This document shows positions 1-8,404 of a stretch of 64,000 nt of DNA, piece by piece (within the stretch, counting starts at the first letter, position 1; each line of letters begins with the position of its first letter). The stretch comes from UBA1924 sp963976625. GTDB lineage: Bacteria; Planctomycetota; Phycisphaerae; Phycisphaerales; UBA1924. The notes beneath the pieces were generated by a model that saw only the letters and a list, made by a program, of their open reading frames with translations, searched no databases and had not been told where the DNA came from. The stretch lies in the NCBI GenBank assembly GCA_963976625.1, contig CAXBLA010000005.1:62001-126000 (forward strand), read 5' to 3'. The position numbers and the translations under genes were made by a program.

Positions 1-1402
1 TGGTGATGCCGAGATCGGCGAAGCGGGCGAGGAGGTCGTCGCGGACTTGGCTTTGGGCGAAGCGGGAGGCTTTGAGCAGCAGGCGAGTGTCTGGGGTGTT
101 GGTCAGTATGGTGGCCCAGGTGCGCAGGGTGCTGGGGGCGACTTTGCGGAGGTCGTTGAGGGAGCCGAAGGTGAAGGGGCGGCTGGGATCAGTTTGAGGA
201 TCAGGTAGATCTTCGGGCGGGCGGTAGCAGAGGAAGCAATCGGGGACGCGGACGAGTTGTTCGGTGGAGAGGGCGTCGGCGGTTGGTTCGGGGTCCGTGA
301 TGGCATCGACCAGGCGCGCGGTGATGTTAGAGAGCCCGGTCGTGTTGGCGTAGCCGATGGCGGTGAGGGAGACGGGGGCGGGCTTGACAGCGAAGAGCGG
401 GAGCTTGTTGGACGCGAAGTGGCCGGTGAGTTCGACGAGGATGTCGATGCGGTCTTGGGTGATCTGCTTGGCGGTCTGCATGATCCCGGATCGGCAGTCT
501 CGCCAGAGATCGGCGTGGGCCTTGAGGCGCTTGGTGACTTGGTCGGTCGCCGAGCTGGTGGAGTAGATGCAGACCTCGAAACGCTCACGGTCGAGGTGTT
601 CCAAAATTGGTTCGAGAAAGTAGGTGTTTGAGTGTTGGCGGAAGTCTGGGGAGACGAAGCCGATGCGGAGGCGGCGGGTTGGGTCTGGCGTGTTCTTGTA
701 CGCCTTTGTCGTGGGGACGAGTTGTTCGATGCTTTGGCCGAAGGCTTGGTGGATGGCGAAGACTTTGCTGGGCGTGAGCGTGTCGGCGTAGCAGGCGAAC
801 ATGCAGAGGCTATCGCGGAGGATGGGGTTGTTTGGGGATCGCTCGATGGCCGCTTGCATGAGCTCGATGGCGCGGTCGGCGTGGGCTGTGTCGGATTCGA
901 GCAGGGCGAGGTTCATGCTCGCCTCGTCGCTCGATGGCGGGTGGTCGATCGCGCGGAGGAGCAGTTCTTTGGCTTCGGCGATGCGTCCGGTCTGGTAGTA
1001 GGCGACGGCGAGGACGGATTCGAGGGCCCGGTCTTCTGAATTGTTGGTGCGGGCGGTTTCGAGTGGTTCGATGGCGTCGTGGTATTTGCCGGACTGGACG
1101 AGCAAAGATCCATAGGTTTGTTGATAGGCGGCGTTGGTGGGCTCGAGGCTGGCGGCACGCTGGGCGAAGTAGAGGGCGCGGTCGGGGTCGCCTGCACGCG
1201 ATGAGCACATGGCGGCGACATGATTGACCTCGGGCAGGGCGGGGTGCTTCTTGATCAGTTGGGTGATCTGTGCAAGAGCCGCCTTTGGATTGCTTGACTG
1301 GGTTTGCTTTGACTGGAGCTGCTTGATGATCTCGTTGAGCTGGGTGCGCACGCGGGCGAGCTGGGCGGGCGGGACGCTGGGTTGTTTGGATGCGCGTTTC
1401 AT
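1..1402 (-). CDS. TPR / SPINDLY-like O-GlcNAc transferase family protein (3' end beyond window)
   Basis: The reading frame stays open from an ATG at 1402 to the window edge (467 codons), so the C-terminus is missing. Residues about 40-200 form tandem TPR-type helices (alternating Ala/Leu pairs, Pro-Asn at repeat ends). From about residue 241 the motif RRLRIGFVSPDFRQHS begins, and near 316 DILVELTGHFASN followed by PAPVSLTAIGYANTTG; these match the bacterial SPINDLY/OGT (glycosyltransferase family 41) catalytic half. The family transfers a sugar from a nucleotide sugar, often to proteins. The start codon overlaps the ispC stop as ATGA, so translation is probably coupled to ispC, but no functional link to isoprenoid synthesis is evident. 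The acceptor and whether the enzyme is active cannot be told from a truncated frame. Confidence 0.85.
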   Translation of the reverse strand, partial: MKRASKQPSVPPAQLARVRTQLNEIIKQLQSKQTQSSNPKAALAQITQLIKKHPALPEVNHVAAMCSSRAGDPDRALYFAQRAASLEPTNAAYQQTYGSLLVQSGKYHDAIEPLETARTNNSEDRALESVLAVAYYQTGRIAEAKELLLRAIDHPPSSDEASMNLALLESDTAHADRAIELMQAAIERSPNNPILRDSLCMFACYADTLTPSKVFAIHQAFGQSIEQLVPTTKAYKNTPDPTRRLRIGFVSPDFRQHSNTYFLEPILEHLDRERFEVCIYSTSSATDQVTKRLKAHADLWRDCRSGIMQTAKQITQDRIDILVELTGHFASNKLPLFAVKPAPVSLTAIGYANTTGLSNITARLVDAITDPEPTADALSTEQLVRVPDCFLCYRPPEDLPDPQTDPSRPFTFGSLNDLRKVAPSTLRTWATILTNTPDTRLLLKASRFAQSQVRDDLLARFADLGIT

Positions 1403-2637
1403 GAGGGGCGCCCTGCGCCAGCGGCGCACTGCTCGTCGACGAAGGCGCGGGCCTGGGCGTCGGCGGCGTAGACATCGTCGAGGGTGTTGATCGGCGCTCT
1501 CGGGATCGCGGCCATGGTCTGGGCGACGCAGCGGTCGATGCGTCCGAAGGGCAGACGCCCATCGACGAAGGCGCTGACGGCTTGCTCATTGGCGGCGTTC
1601 AAGATTGCGCCGGCGGTGCCTCCGGCGGCGATGGCGCCCAGGGCGAGGTTGATCGCGGGGAAGCGGGCGTGGTCGACTTCGATGAAGTCCAGCGAGCCCA
1701 TTTTGGTGACATCGAGCGCGTCGGCGCACGAGGGCGAGCGATCGGGAAAGCACAGGGCGTGGTGGATCGGGGACTTCATGTCGGCGGCCCCGAGTTGGGC
1801 GATCGCGCTGGCGTCGTGGGTCTCGATCATCGCGTGGACGATGGACTGGGGATGGATGATCGCGCCGAGCTGGTCGGCATCGATGCCGAAGAGCCAGTGG
1901 GCCTCGATGAGTTCGAGCCCTTTGTTCATCAGGGTGGCGCTGTCGATGCTGACCTTGTCGCCCATCGACCAGTTGGGGTGGTTGGTCGCGTCGGCCAGTG
2001 TCGCGTCTTGGATCTGCTCGCGGGATTGGCTAAGGAATGGGCCGCCCGAGGCGGTGAGGACGATGCGCTTGACGGATGGAGGCGCGGGCATGGGCGGGCA
2101 ATATTGCTCGCTGGTTTGGGACTGGAGGCATTGCCAGACGCCGGCGTGCTCAGAATCGAGGGGGAGGAGGCGGGCGTTGGATTTTTTCGCGGCGGCGATG
2201 ACCAGCGAGCCGGCGGCGACGAGGGTTTCCTTGTTGGCCAGGGCGACATCGATGCCGAGTTCGACGGCTCGGAGGAGCGAGTCGAGCCCGGCGATGCCGA
2301 CGATGGCGCCGACGACGAGATCGCAGGGGATTTCTTCGACGAGTCGGCGGGCGGCGTCAACGCCGGCACGGATGTTGAGCCCGCACTGGTCGGCGTTTGG
2401 CGCGAGTTCACACAACGAGACATCGCGCACATCGAAGGCCTTGGCTTGCTTGGCGAGTGAAGCAAGGTCTTTGCCTGCGCCGAGCCCGACGACTTGGTAG
2501 TGCGTCGGCGAGCTGATCGGGTCTTGGGCATGGAGCGCGTTGAGGTGGGCGATCACTTCGAGGGTCTGCACACCCACGGACCCGGTGGACCCGAGCACGA
2601 TGACGCGCTTGATTGTCCTGTTGGTGTGGGTGTGCAT
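1399..2637 (-). CDS. ispC: 1-deoxy-D-xylulose 5-phosphate reductoisomerase
   Basis: Cytosolic enzyme that converts DXP to 2-C-methyl-D-erythritol 4-phosphate with NADPH, the first committed step of the MEP isoprenoid pathway. The 412-residue product is close to the usual length of about 400. The NADPH-binding GSTGSVG lies at residues 16-22, ALANKETLVAAG in the middle, then the metal/substrate motif LPLDSEHAG, the flexible-loop region TASGGPFL and HPNWSMGDKVSIDSATLMNK, all typical of the family. The ATG at 2637 lies 40 bases after the stop of the RNase E gene on the same strand, and its stop overlaps the start of the next gene, so the three genes look like one operon. All recognised motifs are intact. 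Confidence 0.97.
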   Translation of the reverse strand: MHTHTNRTIKRVIVLGSTGSVGVQTLEVIAHLNALHAQDPISSPTHYQVVGLGAGKDLASLAKQAKAFDVRDVSLCELAPNADQCGLNIRAGVDAARRLVEEIPCDLVVGAIVGIAGLDSLLRAVELGIDVALANKETLVAAGSLVIAAAKKSNARLLPLDSEHAGVWQCLQSQTSEQYCPPMPAPPSVKRIVLTASGGPFLSQSREQIQDATLADATNHPNWSMGDKVSIDSATLMNKGLELIEAHWLFGIDADQLGAIIHPQSIVHAMIETHDASAIAQLGAADMKSPIHHALCFPDRSPSCADALDVTKMGSLDFIEVDHARFPAINLALGAIAAGGTAGAILNAANEQAVSAFVDGRLPFGRIDRCVAQTMAAIPRAPINTLDDVYAADAQARAFVDEQCAAGAGRPS

Positions 2638-2677
2638 GATGGTCTCGGCGTGGTGCTTCGGCCTTTGAACGAACTGT

Positions 2678-5600
2678 TTACTCTAAGCCCAGTCGCGCCA
2701 GCTCGCTGGCCGAGAGTGTTCGGCGGGAGTTGGAGTAGAGCCCGCGGCGGAGCTTGGGTGCGTCGGCCTTGGGGGATTCCTTCGCGGCTGGCTTTGACCC
2801 TTCGCCGGTGGGCTTTTTGCTGGTGCGCTTTGTAGTGCGCTTGGCTGTTGGCTTGGGCGAGGCTTCTTCCTTGGCTTGTGGCTCGTCGCTCCCCTCTTCC
2901 TGAGCACTCTTCGAGCGTGAGCGGCGGCGTGGACGCGTTGGCTTGGGCTCGGTGACGCGGTCGGCTTCGGGCTTGGAGGACTCTGATTTTTCGGCGGTCG
3001 CTGATGAGCCGGAATCTTCGGTTGCCGACTCGGTTGTGCCTTGCTCGTCTCGCTTGGCGCCCGGGCGACGGCGGGGTCGGCGTCTTGGGCGGGGTGATTC
3101 TTCGGCGGATTTGTTTGAGCCGGAATTGTTTGAGCCGGAATTGTTTGAGCCGGAATTGTTCGAGCCTTGGGCGGATTCGCTGTCGTCGCTCGCGTCGTCC
3201 TCGGGGTTCCAGGATGCGGCTTCTGGCTTGGGCTTGGAATCGGAGGCGGAGGCTGACTCTTCGGAGTTTTCTTGGTCGCGGGCTTCGGATGATCGCCCGC
3301 GGCCGCCGCGGCGGCGACGGCGGCGCTTCTTGATGGGCTCGCCGTTCTCGTCGAGTTCGGGTTCGCGGTTTGCATCGCGGTCGTTGGACTGTTCCTTGGT
3401 CGATGACGATTCTTCGTTCGAGTCGTCGCTCTGGTCGTTGTCGTCACGATCATCGCGATCATCACGGTCTTCTGATCGGCCACGCCCGCGGCCACCACGG
3501 CGGCGGCGACGCTTCTTCTTGAAGGGTTCGCCGTCGTCGTCGAGTTGGCCTTCGACGGGGAGTTCGACATTCTCGGCGGCGTCGGCCTTGCGGGCGATTT
3601 CTTCGGCGAGCTTCTGGACGGTGGTCTCGTCGACTTCGTCCAATGGGTCCATAGCCCATGAGCCGTCGGGTGAGCTTTCGTCGCGCCATTCGACGACGCT
3701 GGGTTCTGCTCGCTTGCCCGATGCGGGCTTGAGCTTCTCGATGTTGATGTCGGAGCCGGCGGCGTCATAGGCGTAGAAGGAGACGCGGTCGATCGGGAGG
3801 GCTTCGGACACACGGACATTGAGCGACTTGCCCGAGACAAGCTCGATACGGGTCAGACTCGTGCGGCGGGTCGAGAGCAGGGAGCTGGCGACGCGTGGGT
3901 TGACGACGAGCTCGGCGCGGTGGACTTTTTCGTGATCGAGCAGGGTGGCGAGATCACGCAGGGCGCTGGCGGCGACGGAGTCGGGGCGTTTGACGAGCCC
4001 GCGGCCGTGGCACATGGGGCAGTCGGCGAAGTGCTGGGATTCGAGCGAGCCGCGCATGCGCTGGCGGGTCATCTCGAGGAGCCCGAAGGGCGAGATGGGC
4101 GCGGTGCTTGATTTGGCGCGGTCGCGCTTGAGGCGTTCGTTGAAGCGGGCCTCGACTTCTTTGCGGTGCGACTGGAAGCGCATGTCGATCATGTCGTTGA
4201 CGACGAGGCCGCCCAGGTCGCGGAGGCGGAGCTGGCGGCAGATGGCGTCGACGGCTTCCATGTTGGTCTTGAAGGCGTTGGTCTCTGCGTCGCGGGCGGC
4301 GCGGGACTTGCCTGAGTTCACATCGATGGCGACGAGGGCTTCGGTCTGGTCGATGACGAGGCGGCCGCCCGAGGGGAGGTGGACCTCGCGGGCGTGGATC
4401 TCGTTGATCTGGGACTCGATGCCGAAGGCGTGGAAGATGGGCTTGGTGCCGGTGTAGTGCGAGAGCTTGGCGCCCGAGCGTGGGGCGGCGATCTTGATGA
4501 ACCGGGCGACTCGCTTGAGGGCGGGCTCGGAGTCGATCACGACGCGGCTGACCTCGCTGGTGAGCAGGTCGCGGATGGAGCGGACGAGCAGGTCGGACTC
4601 GGTGTAGAGCAGGCGGGGCTTGGAGCCGCCCTTGCGCCGGGTCTCCATGTCCTTCCAGAGACGGGCGAGGTACGAGAGGTCGCGCTTGAGCTCAGCCTTG
4701 GTGCGGTCGAAGCCGGCGGTGCGGAGGATGAACCCGAAGCCTTCGGGGAGTTCGAGCTGGGAGAGGATTTGTTTGGCGGCTTTGCGCTTGTCCTCGTCTT
4801 CTTCCTTGCGGGAGACGCCGACCTTGTCCATGCCGGGCATCATGACGATGAAGCGCCCGGGGATCGAGAGGTAGCTTGTGAGGGTTGGGCCTTTGGTGCC
4901 CACGCCTTCTTTGAGGACCTGGACGATGATCTCTTGGCCGCGTTTGATGCAGTCTTGGACGGGCGGGCGACTCTTGCGTGGGGTCTTCTTGCCGACGCGT
5001 TCGGTTTTTTCTTCGCCTCGGGCGAAGTACTGCGGGTGCAGGTCCGAGACATGGAGGAAGCCGTTCTCTTCGGTGCCGAAGTCAACGAATACGGCCTGGA
5101 TCGAGGGCTCGATGTTGGTGACGCGCCCGACATAGATGTTGCCGACGCGGGAGACGCGGTCGGTGGGCTCGACCATGAGCTCTTCGAGGTTGCCGTTCTC
5201 GAGCATGGCGACGCGGCATTCTTCGCCGGGCACATAGTTGATGATCATCTCGCCTTGGATGGGTGCCTTGTCGGCCTTGGAGCGTGAGGATGTCTTTTTG
5301 GTGGTTTTCTTGGTTGTCTTTTTGGTCGTTGCCTTGCTCGATGATCGAGTGCTTGACCGGCTGCGAGAACGGCTGGGCTTCTCGGTTGCCTCTGTGGATT
5401 CGTCGGTGTCTGCCTCTTCGTCAGAATCAGCTGAGTCAGCCGAGTCATCGGCAGCGTCCACATCGGCTGTTTTCTTGGTGGTCTTCTTGGAGGAAGAGCG
5501 CGAGCGAGATCGGCGGGTGCGCTTGGGCTTGTCTTCTGATTCGTTGTCAGATTCTGCTGAATCGTTTGAATTGTCTTCACCGGTTTCGACGACGGGCTCT

Positions 5601-5845
5601 GCGATCTGCTCTTCAGTCGCTTCGACAGCGGACTCTTCGGCCGCGGCTTTGGCGGCTGATTTCTTCGCCGACTTTTTGGCGACGCGCTTGGAGGTCTTCT
5701 TTGTCGTTTTTGAAGCCGCCTTTTTGGTGGTCTTCTTGGCGGTTTTCTTTTTGGTGGTCTTCTTGGTGGTCTTGCTCTCGGGCGTTGACTCGGTGGAAGA
5801 TTCTGATTCGGGCTGGGTGTCGTTGTTGTCTGGTGTGTCTGTCAT
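2678..5845 (-). CDS. rne: Ribonuclease E/G with histone-like N-terminal and arginine-rich C-terminal extensions
   Basis: Endoribonuclease for rRNA processing and mRNA turnover. Of 1055 residues, about 1-195 are a Lys/Ala/Thr-rich, histone-H1-like tract (many KKTTKK units) followed by acidic Ser/Asp/Glu segments. The S1 RNA-binding domain follows (GNIYVGRVTNIEPSIQAVFV), then the RNase E/G catalytic core with the metal-site region LVAIDVNSGKS and VNDMIDM, and the zinc-link CPMCHGRG. The tail is disordered, with two basic blocks of the type KKRRRRRRGGRGR, each after an EN/DDGEP motif, separated by Asp/Glu/Arg stretches, and a SNNSG repeat tract. Catalytic identity is certain; rne versus rng is a matter of naming, and the long tail suggests the scaffold type (rne). 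First gene of an operon with ispC. Confidence 0.95.
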   Translation of the reverse strand: MTDTPDNNDTQPESESSTESTPESKTTKKTTKKKTAKKTTKKAASKTTKKTSKRVAKKSAKKSAAKAAAEESAVEATEEQIAEPVVETGEDNSNDSAESDNESEDKPKRTRRSRSRSSSKKTTKKTADVDAADDSADSADSDEEADTDESTEATEKPSRSRSRSSTRSSSKATTKKTTKKTTKKTSSRSKADKAPIQGEMIINYVPGEECRVAMLENGNLEELMVEPTDRVSRVGNIYVGRVTNIEPSIQAVFVDFGTEENGFLHVSDLHPQYFARGEEKTERVGKKTPRKSRPPVQDCIKRGQEIIVQVLKEGVGTKGPTLTSYLSIPGRFIVMMPGMDKVGVSRKEEDEDKRKAAKQILSQLELPEGFGFILRTAGFDRTKAELKRDLSYLARLWKDMETRRKGGSKPRLLYTESDLLVRSIRDLLTSEVSRVVIDSEPALKRVARFIKIAAPRSGAKLSHYTGTKPIFHAFGIESQINEIHAREVHLPSGGRLVIDQTEALVAIDVNSGKSRAARDAETNAFKTNMEAVDAICRQLRLRDLGGLVVNDMIDMRFQSHRKEVEARFNERLKRDRAKSSTAPISPFGLLEMTRQRMRGSLESQHFADCPMCHGRGLVKRPDSVAASALRDLATLLDHEKVHRAELVVNPRVASSLLSTRRTSLTRIELVSGKSLNVRVSEALPIDRVSFYAYDAAGSDINIEKLKPASGKRAEPSVVEWRDESSPDGSWAMDPLDEVDETTVQKLAEEIARKADAAENVELPVEGQLDDDGEPFKKKRRRRRGGRGRGRSEDRDDRDDRDDNDQSDDSNEESSSTKEQSNDRDANREPELDENGEPIKKRRRRRRGGRGRSSEARDQENSEESASASDSKPKPEAASWNPEDDASDDSESAQGSNNSGSNNSGSNNSGSNKSAEESPRPRRRPRRRPGAKRDEQGTTESATEDSGSSATAEKSESSKPEADRVTEPKPTRPRRRSRSKSAQEEGSDEPQAKEEASPKPTAKRTTKRTSKKPTGEGSKPAAKESPKADAPKLRRGLYSNSRRTLSASELARLGLE
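3111..3166 (-). repeat. 15-bp tandem repeat inside the RNase E gene
   Basis: The 15-base unit ttgtttgagccggaa is repeated three times with a fourth partial copy (period 15, almost perfect). On the coding strand it encodes repeated SNNSG pentapeptides in the disordered C-terminal tail. Because the period is a multiple of three, copy-number change would alter linker length without a frameshift, as in variable-number repeats. Confidence 0.85.
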
Positions 5846-6269
5846 GATGCGTGACCTTGGGATAGGTCAGCGGGCGTTGGTGGGTCCACGGCTTGGCGCA
5901 AAGAGACATCGTCGGCTGGTCGCGGGTGCGATCAACGGGCGGTGGTTTGTCTTTGGATGTGCGCGGTGCGTGGGCACTCGGAGCTCGCTGAGGATGGAGC
6001 AGCGACCGGCTTCGTGACGCGGTGTACGCAGACGCGCTCTTTGGAGGAGGGCGGCTGGGCGTGCTCGGCGCGGCTCAGCGGGTTGCTGATGCTCGGCGGG
6101 GAGCGACCGGATCATTCGGCGGCCTGTCGGATTGGTCTAGATCAGGATGATCAGACTTGGTCGACGGCTGCGTCGTGGTTCGTGGCCGAGGATCAATCGC
6201 GGTGCTTGATCGTCTGGACGCGTTGGCGTAAGCCGATGCGGAGACTGGGTTTGGGCACGAGCGAGTGAG
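5846..6269. other. Intergenic gap between ptsI and the RNase E gene
   Basis: This 424-base gap lies downstream of ptsI and upstream of the RNase E gene, both on the minus strand, so it should hold the RNase E promoter and leader. I see no convincing -35/-10 pair, no U-tract terminator and no RNA gene. The open frames in it (for example 5942-6268 plus) lack recognisable protein character and ribosome-binding sites. A long leader would fit the known autoregulation of RNase E through its 5' UTR in other bacteria, but that is inference. Confidence 0.4.
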
Positions 6270-8030
6270 TTAGCCGACGGGACGCCCGTCGAATACCTCG
6301 GGTACAAGTTTTCTGAGCCTTGACCGCACATAACTGGCGGCTTCGGCTTCGGAATCGAAACTGATCGCTTTTTTAGCAATCCGTTCGCATTTGGCAACTG
6401 TCAGGCTGCGGATGGTCTTTTTGAGCATCGGCAGGGATGACCCTGTTGCAGAGATACTACGCACCCCGAGACCCAGCAGCAACGCGGCAAATGCGGGATC
6501 TGCTGCGGATTGGCCACAACATGACACGGGCATGTCATATCGACGCCCGGCGCGGGCCACATCGCGGATGAGTTTGAGCACCGCGGGGTGGATCGGGGTA
6601 TACAACGACGCGACCCGCTCATTAGTTCGGTCAACCGCGAGGGTGTACTGCACCAAGTCATTGGTACCGATGGAAAAAAAGTCGACTTCTCGGGCGAAGG
6701 AGCCGGCCATCAGGGCGGCGGCGGGGACCTCGACCATCATCCCGATCTCGATGTCTTTATCGTACGCAATCCCTTGCTCAGCAAGCTCTTCCATCTCTTC
6801 TCGGATGAAGTATTTGCCGGAGCGGAACTCGGCGATGTTGGTGACGAGGGGGAACATGACCTTGATGGGCCCGTGGGCGCTGGCGCGGAGGATGGCGCGG
6901 AGCTGGGTGCGGAACATGTCTTGGTTTTGGAGGCAGTAGCGGATGGAGCGGAGCCCGAGGTACGGGTTTCGCTCGGGGTTTTCTTGTTGTTTTTGGGTGT
7001 ATTTGTCGGCGCCCAGGTCGATGGTGCGGATGGTGAGGGGCTTGCCATCGAGGCGCTTGACGCAATCGACATAGGCCTGGTAGTGGTCTTCTTCGGTGGG
7101 TTCGGTGGGTTGGGTGAGGTAGAGGAACTCGGTGCGGTAGAGCCCGATGCCGGTGCCGCCGTCGACGAGGACTTGGTCGATTTCCTCGGCGAACTCGATA
7201 TTCCCGAGCAGCGAGATCTGGACGCCGTCGGCGGTGATGGCGGGGAGTTCGGCGAGTTCGCTCAGCGAGAGGCTAACCTGGCGGGCTTGGAGCTGGGCCT
7301 GGTGGTATTTTTCGATGGTTTCTTCATCGGGGTCGATGACGATGTGGCCCCGCTTGCCGTCGACGATGATGCGCTGGCCGTCGGTGAGCTTGGACAGGAG
7401 CCCTTTGACCCCCACCACTGCGGGCAGGTTGAGTGCGCCCGCGACGATGGCGGTGTGGCTGGTTGGGCCGCCCAATGCGGTGACGAAGCCGGCGATTTTG
7501 GTGCGATCGAAGCCGGCGGTTTGTGAGGGGGTGAGGTCGCGGGCGATGATCACGGTGCCTTCATCAAGGTTGGTGATCGAGACGCGCTGCTCGGTGTCGA
7601 GGTTGCGGAGCTGGCGTGCGGCCAGGTCGCGCAGGTCGTCGACCTTGGACTGGAAGGTGGAGTCCGGGTGGTTGGCGAACTTTTCGGAGATGGTGTTGAA
7701 GGTGGTTGAGATCGCGTATTCGGCGTTGACCCGCTTGGATTCGATCATTTCTTTGATCGGGTTGAGGACGGAGGGGTCGTTGAGCACGCCGATGTGGAAG
7801 AGGAAGATTTTGGCGGCTTCCTTGCCCATGTCGTCGGCGGCGGTCTTGTGGAGCTCGTTGAGTTCGGAGATCGAGGCCATCCGGGCGAACTCGAAGCGTT
7901 CGATCTCGGCGGGGATGTCCGCGGCGTCGATGTCGCGTCGTTTGACGCGCGGGCGGGACTCGTCCTCGATGACGAAGACGCGGCCGATCACATAGCCGGG
8001 GGAGACTGGGATGCCGCGGAGGGTCTTCAT
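6270..8030 (-). CDS. ptsI: Phosphoenolpyruvate-protein phosphotransferase (PTS enzyme I)
   Basis: Cytosolic enzyme that takes phosphate from PEP and passes it to HPr. The length of 586 residues fits (E. coli about 575). The phospho-histidine motif GGPTSHTAIVA places the active His at residue 192. The PEP-binding TIM barrel follows, with GTGIGLYRTEFL near 292, EIGMMVEVPAAALMAG near 428 and FFSIGTNDLVQY near 451. The C-terminal active-site cysteine is kept, but the motif reads CCGQSAADP (504-512) where the family normally has CGE-x-AGD. No ptsH, EII or kinase gene lies beside it, so it may feed a regulatory PTS. The ATG at 8030 begins MKTLRGIPVSPG, the usual start of the family. Confidence 0.95.
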   Translation of the reverse strand: MKTLRGIPVSPGYVIGRVFVIEDESRPRVKRRDIDAADIPAEIERFEFARMASISELNELHKTAADDMGKEAAKIFLFHIGVLNDPSVLNPIKEMIESKRVNAEYAISTTFNTISEKFANHPDSTFQSKVDDLRDLAARQLRNLDTEQRVSITNLDEGTVIIARDLTPSQTAGFDRTKIAGFVTALGGPTSHTAIVAGALNLPAVVGVKGLLSKLTDGQRIIVDGKRGHIVIDPDEETIEKYHQAQLQARQVSLSLSELAELPAITADGVQISLLGNIEFAEEIDQVLVDGGTGIGLYRTEFLYLTQPTEPTEEDHYQAYVDCVKRLDGKPLTIRTIDLGADKYTQKQQENPERNPYLGLRSIRYCLQNQDMFRTQLRAILRASAHGPIKVMFPLVTNIAEFRSGKYFIREEMEELAEQGIAYDKDIEIGMMVEVPAAALMAGSFAREVDFFSIGTNDLVQYTLAVDRTNERVASLYTPIHPAVLKLIRDVARAGRRYDMPVSCCGQSAADPAFAALLLGLGVRSISATGSSLPMLKKTIRSLTVAKCERIAKKAISFDSEAEAASYVRSRLRKLVPEVFDGRPVG

Positions 8031-8404
8031 GGTTGGGTCTGGGTGAGGGCGAGTGAAGGCAGCCGAATGCCAAATGGGTTCAAAAATGGAGATTGATTTC
8101 GGTCTCTATCTTAGCAAGTCAGGTCGGCGACAGGGGGGTGTTGATTGAATGTCCGAAACCAGAGGGCCCATCGTCGGAATTGCCATCAGACGGGGCGTGC
8201 TTGGAATCCGGGTTGAGATGGTGTACAATACCGCTGATCGCATCGGCGTTGAGTGGTCGGCAAGAACCTTTCGGGGAGAGCCGAGCATCGGAAAATGTTC
8301 CGCGACGAGATGCACGAAACGAACTTCAGATTTGAGTGATTGCAAAGCATCGGGCTGATGGTTTGTGTTCAGGGTTCGGGAATCACTGACGAACAAGAAT
8401 ATTT
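8031..8404. other. Divergent regulatory gap between ptsI and rho
   Basis: A 374-base gap between divergent genes. It contains a plus-strand sigma70-like promoter (8201-8229, listed separately) that would give rho a leader of about 165 nucleotides. No minus-strand promoter for ptsI stands out. No RNA gene or credible ORF is visible. Confidence 0.5.
8201..8229 (+). promoter_or_regulatory. Sigma70-like promoter for rho
   Basis: TTGGAA (8201-8206), 17-base spacer, TACAAT (8224-8229): five of six matches to the -10 consensus and four of six to the -35. It would start transcription about 165 bases before the rho ATG; such a leader is consistent with rho autoregulation known elsewhere. Confidence 0.55.

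Noticed and set aside
1484..2500. Long plus-strand open frame (338 codons)
   Set aside because: It lies entirely opposite ispC, which has intact family motifs. GC-rich codon use leaves antisense frames open; no domain is seen in it.
5942..6268. 108-codon plus frame in the gap before ptsI
   Set aside because: No ribosome site, no family character and no conserved start; typical GC-rich chance frame.
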